A stretch of DNA of 64,000 nt from Metridium senile (taxonomy: Eukaryota > Cnidaria > Anthozoa > Actiniaria > Metridiidae): assembly GCA_949775045.1 (NCBI GenBank), contig OX459104.1, positions 1 to 64,000 on the forward strand, read 5' to 3'. The first letter of the stretch is position 1. Every line of letters begins with the position of its first letter. Under the pieces are notes generated by a model that ran no database searches, was not told the origin of the DNA, and was given only the letters and a program-made list of their open reading frames with translations. The translations under genes and the position numbers were made by a program. Below are positions 31,551 through 43,500 of the stretch, one piece after another.

Positions 31551-34500
31551 AATTCGCGTGTTGTTTTTATACCCAAAGAAAATTCACCTGAGTTTGGACC
31601 AAAATCATGGCAATGAACTTCGTTAACTTGACGCCACAGTGTCCATTTCGTGTCGAGGTAAGTAACTACAGATTCGAGCAATGTTGAAGCCGCTCCAATA
31701 TTGTTTAATTAACGAAAGAAGAAGAAGAGTGAATTGTCTGATTTCAGGTGTAATCGATGTAGACGAGATATGACCGTCCGGGTGACTAGTAGTCTTGTTG
31801 GTGTCTGACGTTTTGACAATAGCAATATATCCAGAAAACTTAAATATTTAGAAGCCTATAAATGCCAGGAAGTTTAGAGAATGCATAATTTTTACTTAGA
31901 TAGCGACATTATTGGTACCACAGTGAGATATTCTTTTGTTTGATATGATAACCATTATTATCGTTGTTGTAGAAAATACGATTAGGTGTATAGGGTTAAA
32001 TGATAGGTAATATAATGAAATTTGTAACACCGTAAAAAATGTTGACTTAACTTTACTGACGTTTCGAGCTTTAGCCCTTCGTCGGAGGGCTAAAGCTCGA
32101 AACGTCAGTAAAGTTAAGTCAACATTTTTTACGGTGTTACAAATTTCATTATATTACCTATCATTTATATCAAACACCGACGCAGCCTATACTAGTTTAT
32201 TCGCTAGTTTCCATTTGTATTTCCATTTGACATTATCATGACAATGGTATGATTAATTGATTGATTGATCGATTGATTGGTTGATTTTTTTTATCTATCT
32301 ATTTATCTATTTATTATCTATTTATTAATTCATTCAATAATTCACTCAGTCGTTCATTCATTCATTCGTTCGTTCGTTCCTTCATCCATCCATCCATCCA
32401 TCCATCCATCCATCCATCCATCCATCCATCCATCCATCCATCCATCCATCCATCCATCCATCCATCCATCCATCCATTCATTCACTCATTCATTCATTCA
32501 TTCATTCATTATTTATATATTTATTAATTCATTAATTCATTCAATAATTCACTCAGTCGTTCATTCGTTCGTTCGTTCGTTCGTTCGTTTCCCCATCCAT
32601 CCATCCATCCATCCATCCATCCATCCATCCATCCATCCATCCATCCATCCATCCATCCATCCATTCATTCATTCATTCATTCATTCATTCATTCATTCAT
32701 TCATTCATTCATTCGTTCGTTCTTTCATTTATTCATTTATTCATAAATTTGTTTATTGTAGGCATACAGTGACCAAGTCCCAAACTGTGATAGACTAGTG
32801 CTAGAGACTATCTTGGACCCAGATGAAGCGAAACAATCACGACTCGATCTGAAGACATTCAAAACTTGTATCGGAGATATCCTTACAAATCAAAATGACC
32901 GATTGACAGTCATCGCCTTCGCTAGACATAATAATCAGCCAGTCGCTCTTGCAGCATTTAAAAAGCGCGCATATAATGTAGATATGATTGTTAATCTTCC
33001 AGGGCAGACTATTGTAAGTGATGTTCTTCAAACTAGGAGAAAAACCCATTGGGAGGTGGAATACGTTGTCCGCCGTGTGCAGCTTAAATCTCAGTGTTTG
33101 GGTGACATAGTTCTCTCCTGTGGCTTAGAAAAACTGCACCAGTTGTGCCTTTCACAATCACGAGTCACAACAAATGTTTGGTTAATTGTTGCAAATTCAT
33201 TTTTAAATAGTTCAGCAATTCGTTTATATTTAGCATGTGGTTTTGCAATGTCAGCCATGTATCATTCAACGTTAATGATGGTTTTGTCTAATTTAGATCA
33301 AGGTAAGGTTGATAAAGCATGTAGGTCTATGAAAAGACAGTTGGAATCGGTGTTTCTTCTTCCAGGTTTGAAGCTGCTCAGTAATCCTTCAACCAGACAA
33401 GCTGGGCAACCCATATCTCCTGACCACCAGGTATGTACACCATTTTTCAAAAGGCAACCACTATTAGAAACGGTGTTCACCTAAAATATCTTTTCAAGAT
33501 AAATGTTTTGAATAAAAGTTTCTTTTCGCCATTTCAGACGGATGAATCGGTAAGCAGTGATGGCGACAGTGAATCCAGCAGCCAGCCAATATCTACTACG
33601 CCAAGCTCGACGAGACAGCAGCGAGGAAATACCAGCGACCGCCAAGACACCGAGCACACCAACGATTCGCAAAACCAATCATTGTCTTTTTTGCAGTTTT
33701 TTTCTTTTGCAGAGCACCTCAAGTGGAAGCCTAGCATAATTACACCCATCGAATCTGGAACGAACGAGATGATAAGTAACACTGAAGCAATGTGGAAAAA
33801 TTCCAAGGCGATCGACGAAAGACAATCTTTCCTCCAACATCTACAAATGGCAAAGCAAATCGAATTCTACAGCAAACGGATCCACAAGCACACTTACGAT
33901 GCAATTTACGACTTGTGCAATCATGAGGTAGGTCTAAGTATCCAGTATTTGCGCGCCATTTTAAGAGTGTCTTGGTCTGTTTACAGATATCCAATTCTTG
34001 AGCTGTGCAAAATGCCATGGACGGTAGGTATGAAGAAAATCCCAGAAATATCCGCTTGCTTAGACCGCTTGATTGAAAATAATGCGCCCTTTCCAATCAA
34101 CATCACCGCAGCGCAAGCAGACCTACATTCTTTTTGTGTTAGACTTTTTCTTAAGTTCCCAGAGAGTTCTTTAGGAGACGGAGACGGCCTTCCCTACACT
34201 ACAGTACACTCAGTTCTTGGCATAATGCAAAACGACGTGGAGAACCTCGATGAATCGTACCGCAGTACTTCTTGGTATCGTCGAATAGAAAATACCGTCG
34301 GAAAAGAGATGAGGACCAGAATTGTTGGCTACGACACACAGGAGGCCCCAAGACCAAGTGACGAGAGAGCTGTGGACACACCTCAACCTTACTGGCGAGA
34401 AGGAAGAGCGTTCCTCGTGGAAGAACTCAACCGCCTTCGTGGCGATGTACCTCCGGTAAGTGCAGTTCTTTTAGTTGATTGTTTTTCAGTTGACCTGTAC

Positions 34501-34803
34501 GACAGACTACTGATTGACATCAGGGGAATTTATCACTCTAACCAAATGGCATCGGGTAATCCTCAACCAAGCTTGGCTAGATTCGAACTGGCTCATCGTG
34601 CTCTGTCTTCGGGCTACGCTTTCCCGACGCAAACCTTTCTTGTCAACCAAGCTCTTTTGGAGGCATATGGAACAGCAAGAGAACAACGCCGTGGTATGTT
34701 TTCAAATTCAGGACCGATTCACCATCCCAGTGTTTGTAGACAACATCGCTATGAAATGTCAAAGAATCAGACTAGAGCAAGACGTCGACCCTACGACGAG
34801 TAA
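31551..34803 (+). CDS. GNAT acetyltransferase-like / SNase-like fusion protein, copy B
   Basis: The first exon starts after TTTGCAG at 31,550; coding exons are 31,607-31,657 (17 codons; GAG|GTAAGT), 32,762-33,430 (223 codons; CAG|GTATGT) and 33,538-34,803 (421 codons plus stop), all phase 0; 661 aa. N-terminus [17 protein letters not shown] matches the 16-residue exon 1 of copy A. GNAT region: about residues 60-185, with Q-C-L-G-D (115-135) and [17 protein letters not shown] (162-178). A Ser/acid-rich linker (241-285) and a helical region follow. SNase domain from about 440: Arg501, Asp506 and Glu509 in RIVGYDTQE, and Arg563 in YDRLLIDI, all nuclease catalytic positions kept. C-terminus basic (RARRRPYDE), perhaps nuclear or DNA-binding. 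Intron 1 holds a palindrome and microsatellites; the 3' UTR holds a snapback. The GNAT plus SNase combination is one I do not recognise as a named family. Confidence 0.88.
31998..32166. repeat. 169-bp perfect palindrome with hammerhead-like core, intron 1
   Basis: Arms of 81 bp are complementary around a 7-base centre (TCGTCGG). The centre on the minus strand reads CCGACGAAGGGCTAAAGCTC, followed directly by GAAACGTC. A type I hammerhead ribozyme core is CUGANGA-stem II-GAAA-short stem III; here the core has CCGA for CUGA. Related words occur in Penelope-like and retrozyme hammerheads (from memory). Probably a derived retroelement fragment duplicated head to head. Confidence 0.75.
32251..32740. 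repeat. Tetranucleotide microsatellites in intron 1 (GATT, ATCC, CATT, TCGT)
   Basis: Two ATCC blocks (32,383-32,474 and about 32,594-32,661) are set in CATT/TCGT runs. They sit just upstream of the exon 2 acceptor at 32,761, like the CAAT/CATC repeats of copy A. The Ile-His-Pro-Ser frame over them is an artefact. Confidence 0.9.
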
Positions 34804-34854
34804 GGTTAAGTATTATCTGCATCTTATTAGTTCCGTATTTTGTTGTTGTTGTTC

Positions 34855-35056
34855 ATCCTCGGGAACCCAGGGGTATTCTTCTGTCGCTCGTTTCTCGCTT
34901 CCACAACATATACCCCCTGGGAACGTAGTCTGTTGGAGCTTGTTCCGGAAGTCAAAATTCAGCTCTGAACAAGCTCCAAAAGACTACGTTCCCAGGGGTA
35001 TATGTTGTGGAAGCGAGAAACGAGCGACAGAAGAATACCCCTGGGTTCCCGAGGAT
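34855..35056. mobile_element. 202-bp snapback element in the 3' UTR of GNAT-SNase copy B
   Basis: Arms of about 90 bp (from ATCCTCGGGAACCCAGG) pair with one mismatch and one 1-base indel around a 20-base loop. It begins 52 bp after the stop codon and ends before the AATAAA at about 35,186, so it would be transcribed into a long stem. The flanks carry a GTTGTTGTT direct repeat, a possible 9-bp target duplication. Confidence 0.8.
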
Positions 35057-35184
35057 GGTTGTTGTTATGCAATTAAGACTAATTAGAAGTAGTGGTGGTC
35101 CGATACACCAGTCGCACCACTGTGACCCGTTTATCTGTTTACCGACAGTCGTTGCTCAGTGACATGCTCAGTGACATCAAATAG

Positions 35185-35192
35185 GAATAAAA
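35185..35192 (+). terminator. Poly(A) signal of GNAT-SNase copy B
   Basis: AATAAA within GGAATAAAACG, followed about 35 bases on by TTTGTTCTGTG, a GU-rich downstream element. It lies about 380 bp after the stop codon. Confidence 0.55.
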
Positions 35193-35289
35193 CGCTCCAG
35201 TCTGGACTTTCATCTTTGTTCTGTGATAAATTTAAGTGAATTGGGAGTGGTCTTTTTATTTCCAAGGGAACAGGAACGATAATTAAGTG

Positions 35290-35712
35290 TAGCTAAGTTG
35301 GTTAGTGCGCGAGAAGTCACGAGCTCGATATAGTGGCCTCACATTCGTTTCGACCTCTTTCCAATCAGTGTAGCTTTGAGTAGCTTTAAATACCCGTAAA
35401 ACGGAGCATTGATGGAGAGAGGGGGGAAAAGGCTTTCGGAGCAAGAGGTCACGAGTTGATCCCTAGTGGCCTCTCACTTGTTTCGACTTCTTTCCAATCA
35501 GTGTAGCTTTGAGTAGCTTTAAATACCCGTAAAACGGAGCATTGATGGAGAGAGGGAGAAAAAGGCTTTCGCAGCGAGAGAGGTCACGAGTTGATCCCTA
35601 GTGGCCTCACACTTGTTTCGACTTTTTTTTTTAATCAGTGTAGCTTTGAGTAGCTTTAAATGCCCGTAAAACGGAGCATTGATCGATGGAGAGAGGGGGG
35701 AAAAGAGCGCAC
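35290..35712 (+). repeat. tRNA-derived SINE-like head plus three tandem 133-137-bp repeats
   Basis: TAGCTAAGTTGG at 35,290-35,301 matches the Pol III A-box consensus (TRGCNNAGYNGG). Downstream GTCACGAGTTGATCCC words resemble a degenerate B box. The block AATCAGTGTAGCTTTGAGTAGC...GGAGCATTGATGG recurs at 35,363, 35,496 and 35,633. It looks like a SINE whose body was tandemly copied. Confidence 0.55.
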
Positions 35713-35891
35713 CGTCGGCTTCCTGGTAGATATGCATTAAAATGTAAGGGGAAAATGTACGGTTATGTTGAGTGTGTCATTATCAACGATTGTAACACAT
35801 AGGCGGGTATCCAAAAGTGAGTCGTGTTTAAGATTAATGCTTTGATAGAGGGGTTTTTCCTCCGGGTCTTCCGGTTTTCCCTCATGCAACA

Positions 35892-36110
35892 TTAAAAACC
35901 CATGGTCACTTACCGGCATGCTTTGCGTTGTTTTTAGTCTTAAAATTCCTTAGCAGTCAGTCCATATTACGAGAGAACAAACAAAACAAAACACTAAACG
36001 ATTTAGTGAGAACGTAAATAGATGTCAAAATATCTGATTGGCGATTTTCACGGTCCATGCAATTTAGTCGTTCTTGCGGTGAATGCTGGTAAGTGACAAT
36101 GGGTCTTTAA
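35892..36110. mobile_element. Foldback MITE with TTAA ends, 219 bp
   Basis: Left TTAAAAACCCATGGTCACTT and right complement (AAGTGACAATGGGTCTTTAA) pair with two mismatches over 23 bp. TTAA at both ends is what piggyBac-type insertions leave. No transposase. Confidence 0.65.
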
Positions 36111-37523
36111 ACACATCTTTTATATACATCACAAACAAAATCGTTTTTATTAGTACTCACTCACTCACTTACTTGGTTTGCAATTACAATTTTCCGCTCA
36201 ATTTTTTTTATTTGTCAAAGTTATAAATGAACATTAAATGAAAGTAAGAAACTATATTTGTACTGAAGTGAAGGGAAGTAAATAAGTCGAAATTTAGCCT
36301 GGTTTTTTTTTTTTTGTGCATGGGTTTAAAACGCTATAAAAAAGAACACGTGCAAATCTCACAAAATATTTATTTAATCTGTAAAATAAGTTGATACACA
36401 TCGGATTATTATTATTTTTTTCTTGGGATTCTGGCCGTTTTTTAATTTCAAAACTTGACGCAGTCACTCACTGATTTATTCACTTAATACCTACATTTTT
36501 GCGCACACACAAAAATCCCTTCAGGAGATATCCCTAATAGGAAGGGCTGGTTCGATTCCGGCTGGGGATCTTGTGCGCAAAACACTAACAAAAAATCATT
36601 ACCACCACAACATAAAAAAGAAAATATGACTAAGAATACATCGTGTGGAAGCATGATATCTCTTAATAAAATGTAACAATTATTACTAGTTTGCATGTAT
36701 CTTCATTTGTGATCCGCGGAGGGGACATTTCCCGTTCATTATAATGTGAATATCTTGATGATGAAAACGTTTTTTTAATGCAAACTTAACAGTAATTTAA
36801 CAGCATAGTGTTAATAGTTTTACGCCAATCGCAAGAGTTTTTAACGTTTTTTCAATACACTTTCAAAAAGTACGAACATGGGACTCCGGCCTGTGACTTT
36901 TCTCGAAAACTCGCGCGGTGTCGAAGAGGGTAGTTATTTTTTTTTTGACAAAAAATACAACCTTCTTCGATTTCTTTTCGCGTGCAATCCCGCACGGCAA
37001 ACCAACCCCACAGGAAGCCCAACCGCGCGCTCAAATGATAACAAAATATATATTTTTTTAATTATATAGGTGCTCGGTGCTCGGTGCGCGTTAAAAAAAA
37101 TTTGAATGGATCTATATTCAAAAAAAAATTCCTCAGCTAGTTGGGCTGCCTGTGTCTTTGACCAGCGGTAATCTCAATATCAAATATGGCCGCCCCTCGC
37201 GACGGTTAGTGTTGTGTTTTTAAAATTACTCAGCGCAAAAAGAAATAGGATATTATGAACACCTGGATTGACACGTATCCTCCCTGATTAAAGTCTACTT
37301 GAAGGAATTCACGAATACCGGTAAGAGTGGAGGAGTGTAAGAGAAGAGATATGGAAAACAAGGTCATAATTGATAAATTTATCTCATATTTATATAAACT
37401 ATATATAAATTATATGTAAATTAATTCTGAAAATCCCTAATTAATAAACTATATTGTATTGTACACGACACCTCTAATATTGCTAGCGCTTGTTATACGA
37501 CTTTATAATACTGATTGGTTCAT
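36111..37523. other. Non-coding stretch before the 478-bp array
   Basis: A tRNA-like block at 36,497-36,582 has perfect 11-bp inverted ends (TTTTGCGCACA/TGTGCGCAAAA) and an exact Pol III B-box match GGTTCGATTCC at 36,549-36,559, but no A box or anticodon arm. An inverted pair (CCACAGGAAGCCCAAC at 37,008; GTTGGGCTGCCTGTG at 37,140) follows. ATG at 37,185 in ATATGGCCGCCCC followed by G|GTTAGT at 37,204 could be a leader exon like that at 4436. No protein gene found. Confidence 0.4.
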
Positions 37524-40500
37524 TGACTGACTGACTGACTGACTGACTGAACGCACGCACGCTTGTAATTATAACAGCTATTCTGTTTTTCAAATGTCAA
37601 TGACTGACTATAGTTTTTTTACATGCACCGGCCCGTGCTTGCTTGCTAGCTAGCTACAATAATACTGACAATAATTCAATATACTTAATTGATCATATAA
37701 TCATCAAGAAAACACAAGATCTGTATGATCATTGATATCCCCTCCAGGGGCGATTAGAAATTGTGTTTCCTTAAATTGGTAGACCTCTCTTTTAAATTTG
37801 TTTTGCTGATCAATGATTAGGATTATGATGACTGTCATGCATTATTATAAGCAGACTGTCAAACAGCTAGCCTTATATATGTATACCGTCACTGGCTGTA
37901 ACTGGGTTGGGGGTGTACCTTGGTGCTAAACTGGGCAAACGACCCTGCAGATAGAGTGCTAGCTGCTGCTCTTATGTAGTCTACCGTACGTCCACAAATA
38001 ATTTCTGACTGACTGACTGACTGACTGAACGCACGCACGCTTGTAATTATAACAGCTATTCTGTTTTTCAAATGTCAATGACTGACTATAGTTTTTTTAC
38101 ATGCACCGGCCCGTGCTTGCTTGCTAGCTAGCTACAATAATACTGACAATAATTCAATATACTTAATTGATCATATAATCATCAAGAAAACACAAGATCT
38201 GTATGATCATTGATATCCCCTCCAGGGGCGATTAGAAATTGTGTTTCCTTAAATTGGTAGACCTCTCTTTTAAATTTGTTTTGCTGATCAATGATTAGGA
38301 TTATGATGACTGTCATGCATTATTATAAGCAGACTGTCAAACAGCTAGCCTTATATATGTATACCGTCACTGGCTGTAACTGGGTTGGGGGTGTACCTTG
38401 GTGCTAAACTGGGCAAACGACCCTGCAGATAGAGTGCTAGCTGCTGCTCTTATGTAGTCTACCGTACGTCCACAAATAATTTCTGACTGACTGACTGACT
38501 GACTGAACGCACGCACGCTTGTAATTATAACAGCTATTCTGTTTTTCAAATGTCAATGACTGACTATAGTTTTTTTACATGCACCGGCCCGTGCTTGCTT
38601 GCTAGCTAGCTACAATAATACTGACAATAATTCAATATACTTAATTGATCATATAATCATCAAGAAAACACAAGATCTGTATGATCATTGATATCCCCTC
38701 CAGGGGCGATTAGAAATTGTGTTTCCTTAAATTGGTAGACCTCTCTTTTAAATTTGTTTTGCTGATCAATGATTAGGATTATGATGACTGTCATGCATTA
38801 TTATAAGCAGACTGTCAAACAGCTAGCCTTATATATGTATACCGTCACTGGCTGTAACTGGGTTGGGGGTGTACCTTGGTGCTAAACTGGGCAAACGACC
38901 CTGCAGATAGAGTGCTAGCTGCTGCTCTTATGTAGTCTACCGTACGTCCACAAATAATTTCTGACTGACTGACTGACTGACTGAACGCACGCACGCTTGT
39001 AATTATAACAGCTATTCTGTTTTTCAAATGTCAATGACTGACTATAGTTTTTTTACATGCACCGGCCCGTGCTTGCTTGCTAGCTAGCTACAATAATACT
39101 GACAATAATTCAATATACTTAATTGATCATATAATCATCAAGAAAACACAAGATCTGTATGATCATTGATATCCCCTCCAGGGGCGATTAGAAATTGTGT
39201 TTCCTTAAATTGGTAGACCTCTCTTTTAAATTTGTTTTGCTGATCAATGATTAGGATTATGATGACTGTCATGCATTATTATAAGCAGACTGTCAAACAG
39301 CTAGCCTTATATATGTATACCGTCACTGGCTGTAACTGGGTTGGGGGTGTACCTTGGTGCTAAACTGGGCAAACGACCCTGCAGATAGAGTGCTAGCTGC
39401 TGCTCTTATGTAGTCTACCGTACGTCCACAAATAATTTCTGACTGACTGACTGACTGACTGAACGCACGCACGCTTGTAATTATAACAGCTATTCTGTTT
39501 TTCAAATGTCAATGACTGACTATAGTTTTTTTACATGCACCGGCCCGTGCTTGCTTGCTAGCTAGCTACAATAATACTGACAATAATTCAATATACTTAA
39601 TTGATCATATAATCATCAAGAAAACACAAGATCTGTATGATCATTGATATCCCCTCCAGGGGCGATTAGAAATTGTGTTTCCTTAAATTGGTAGACCTCT
39701 CTTTTAAATTTGTTTTGCTGATCAATGATTAGGATTATGATGACTGTCATGCATTATTATAAGCAGACTGTCAAACAGCTAGCCTTATATATGTATACCG
39801 TCACTGGCTGTAACTGGGTTGGGGGTGTACCTTGGTGCTAAACTGGGCAAACGACCCTGCAGATAGAGTGCTAGCTGCTGCTCTTATGTAGTCTACCGTA
39901 CGTCCACAAATAATTTCTGACTGACTGACTGACTGACTGAACGCACGCACGCTTGTAATTATAACAGCTATTCTGTTTTTCAAATGTCAATGACTGACTA
40001 TAGTTTTTTTACATGCACCGGCCCGTGCTTGCTTGCTAGCTAGCTACAATAATACTGACAATAATTCAATATACTTAATTGATCATATAATCATCAAGAA
40101 AACACAAGATCTGTATGATCATTGATATCCCCTCCAGGGGCGATTAGAAATTGTGTTTCCTTAAATTGGTAGACCTCTCTTTTAAATTTGTTTTGCTGAT
40201 CAATGATTAGGATTATGATGACTGTCATGCATTATTATAAGCAGACTGTCAAACAGCTAGCCTTATATATGTATACCGTCACTGGCTGTAACTGGGTTGG
40301 GGGTGTACCTTGGTGCTAAACTGGGCAAACGACCCTGCAGATAGAGTGCTAGCTGCTGCTCTTATGTAGTCTACCGTACGTCCACAAATAATTTCTGACT
40401 GACTGACTGACTGACTGAACGCACGCACGCTTGTAATTATAACAGCTATTCTGTTTTTCAAATGTCAATGACTGACTATAGTTTTTTTACATGCACCGGC

Positions 40501-43500
40501 CCGTGCTTGCTTGCTAGCTAGCTACAATAATACTGACAATAATTCAATATACTTAATTGATCATATAATCATCAAGAAAACACAAGATCTGTATGATCAT
40601 TGATATCCCCTCCAGGGGCGATTAGAAATTGTGTTTCCTTAAATTGGTAGACCTCTCTTTTAAATTTGTTTTGCTGATCAATGATTAGGATTATGATGAC
40701 TGTCATGCATTATTATAAGCAGACTGTCAAACAGCTAGCCTTATATATGTATACCGTCACTGGCTGTAACTGGGTTGGGGGTGTACCTTGGTGCTAAACT
40801 GGGCAAACGACCCTGCAGATAGAGTGCTAGCTGCTGCTCTTATGTAGTCTACCGTACGTCCACAAATAATTTCTGACTGACTGACTGACTGACTGAACGC
40901 ACGCACGCTTGTAATTATAACAGCTATTCTGTTTTTCAAATGTCAATGACTGACTATAGTTTTTTTACATGCACCGGCCCGTGCTTGCTTGCTAGCTAGC
41001 TACAATAATACTGACAATAATTCAATATACTTAATTGATCATATAATCATCAAGAAAACACAAGATCTGTATGATCATTGATATCCCCTCCAGGGGCGAT
41101 TAGAAATTGTGTTTCCTTAAATTGGTAGACCTCTCTTTTAAATTTGTTTTGCTGATCAATGATTAGGATTATGATGACTGTCATGCATTATTATAAGCAG
41201 ACTGTCAAACAGCTAGCCTTATATATGTATACCGTCACTGGCTGTAACTGGGTTGGGGGTGTACCTTGGTGCTAAACTGGGCAAACGACCCTGCAGATAG
41301 AGTGCTAGCTGCTGCTCTTATGTAGTCTACCGTACGTCCACAAATAATTTCTGACTGACTGACTGACTGACTGAACGCACGCACGCTTGTAATTATAACA
41401 GCTATTCTGTTTTTCAAATGTCAATGACTGACTATAGTTTTTTTACATGCACCGGCCCGTGCTTGCTTGCTAGCTAGCTACAATAATACTGACAATAATT
41501 CAATATACTTAATTGATCATATAATCATCAAGAAAACACAAGATCTGTATGATCATTGATATCCCCTCCAGGGGCGATTAGAAATTGTGTTTCCTTAAAT
41601 TGGTAGACCTCTCTTTTAAATTTGTTTTGCTGATCAATGATTAGGATTATGATGACTGTCATGCATTATTATAAGCAGACTGTCAAACAGCTAGCCTTAT
41701 ATATGTATACCGTCACTGGCTGTAACTGGGTTGGGGGTGTACCTTGGTGCTAAACTGGGCAAACGACCCTGCAGATAGAGTGCTAGCTGCTGCTCTTATG
41801 TAGTCTACCGTACGTCCACAAATAATTTCTGACTGACTGACTGACTGACTGAACGCACGCACGCTTGTAATTATAACAGCTATTCTGTTTTTCAAATGTC
41901 AATGACTGACTATAGTTTTTTTACATGCACCGGCCCGTGCTTGCTTGCTAGCTAGCTACAATAATACTGACAATAATTCAATATACTTAATTGATCATAT
42001 AATCATCAAGAAAACACAAGATCTGTATGATCATTGATATCCCCTCCAGGGGCGATTAGAAATTGTGTTTCCTTAAATTGGTAGACCTCTCTTTTAAATT
42101 TGTTTTGCTGATCAATGATTAGGATTATGATGACTGTCATGCATTATTATAAGCAGACTGTCAAACAGCTAGCCTTATATATGTATACCGTCACTGGCTG
42201 TAACTGGGTTGGGGGTGTACCTTGGTGCTAAACTGGGCAAACGACCCTGCAGATAGAGTGCTAGCTGCTGCTCTTATGTAGTCTACCGTACGTCCACAAA
42301 TAATTTCTGACTGACTGACTGACTGACTGAACGCACGCACGCTTGTAATTATAACAGCTATTCTGTTTTTCAAATGTCAATGACTGACTATAGTTTTTTT
42401 ACATGCACCGGCCCGTGCTTGCTTGCTAGCTAGCTACAATAATACTGACAATAATTCAATATACTTAATTGATCATATAATCATCAAGAAAACACAAGAT
42501 CTGTATGATCATTGATATCCCCTCCAGGGGCGATTAGAAATTGTGTTTCCTTAAATTGGTAGACCTCTCTTTTAAATTTGTTTTGCTGATCAATGATTAG
42601 GATTATGATGACTGTCATGCATTATTATAAGCAGACTGTCAAACAGCTAGCCTTATATATGTATACCGTCACTGGCTGTAACTGGGTTGGGGGTGTACCT
42701 TGGTGCTAAACTGGGCAAACGACCCTGCAGATAGAGTGCTAGCTGCTGCTCTTATGTAGTCTACCGTACGTCCACAAATAATTTCTGACTGACTGACTGA
42801 CTGACTGAACGCACGCACGCTTGTAATTATAACAGCTATTCTGTTTTTCAAATGTCAATGACTGACTATAGTTTTTTTACATGCACCGGCCCGTGCTTGC
42901 TTGCTAGCTAGCTACAATAATACTGACAATAATTCAATATACTTAATTGATCATATAATCATCAAGAAAACACAAGATCTGTATGATCATTGATATCCCC
43001 TCCAGGGGCGATTAGAAATTGTGTTTCCTTAAATTGGTAGACCTCTCTTTTAAATTTGTTTTGCTGATCAATGATTAGGATTATGATGACTGTCATGCAT
43101 TATTATAAGCAGACTGTCAAACAGCTAGCCTTATATATGTATACCGTCACTGGCTGTAACTGGGTTGGGGGTGTACCTTGGTGCTAAACTGGGCAAACGA
43201 CCCTGCAGATAGAGTGCTAGCTGCTGCTCTTATGTAGTCTACCGTACGTCCACAAATAATTTCTGACTGACTGACTGACTGACTGAACGCACGCACGCTT
43301 GTAATTATAACAGCTATTCTGTTTTTCAAATGTCAATGACTGACTATAGTTTTTTTACATGCACCGGCCCGTGCTTGCTTGCTAGCTAGCTACAATAATA
43401 CTGACAATAATTCAATATACTTAATTGATCATATAATCATCAAGAAAACACAAGATCTGTATGATCATTGATATCCCCTCCAGGGGCGATTAGAAATTGT

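Noticed and set aside
32277..32798. 173-aa frame rich in Ile-His-Pro-Ser
   Set aside because: Pure translation of ATCC/CATT microsatellites; the frame breaks in the second unit copy after a 4-bp length change. It is intron sequence.
34514..35086. 190-aa plus-strand frame overlapping the end of GNAT-SNase copy B
   Set aside because: Out of frame with the conserved nuclease and largely runs through the snapback hairpin; a shadow frame.
36497..36582. tRNA gene
   Set aside because: A B-box/T-arm match is present, but there is no A box, D-arm or anticodon arm of the right size.
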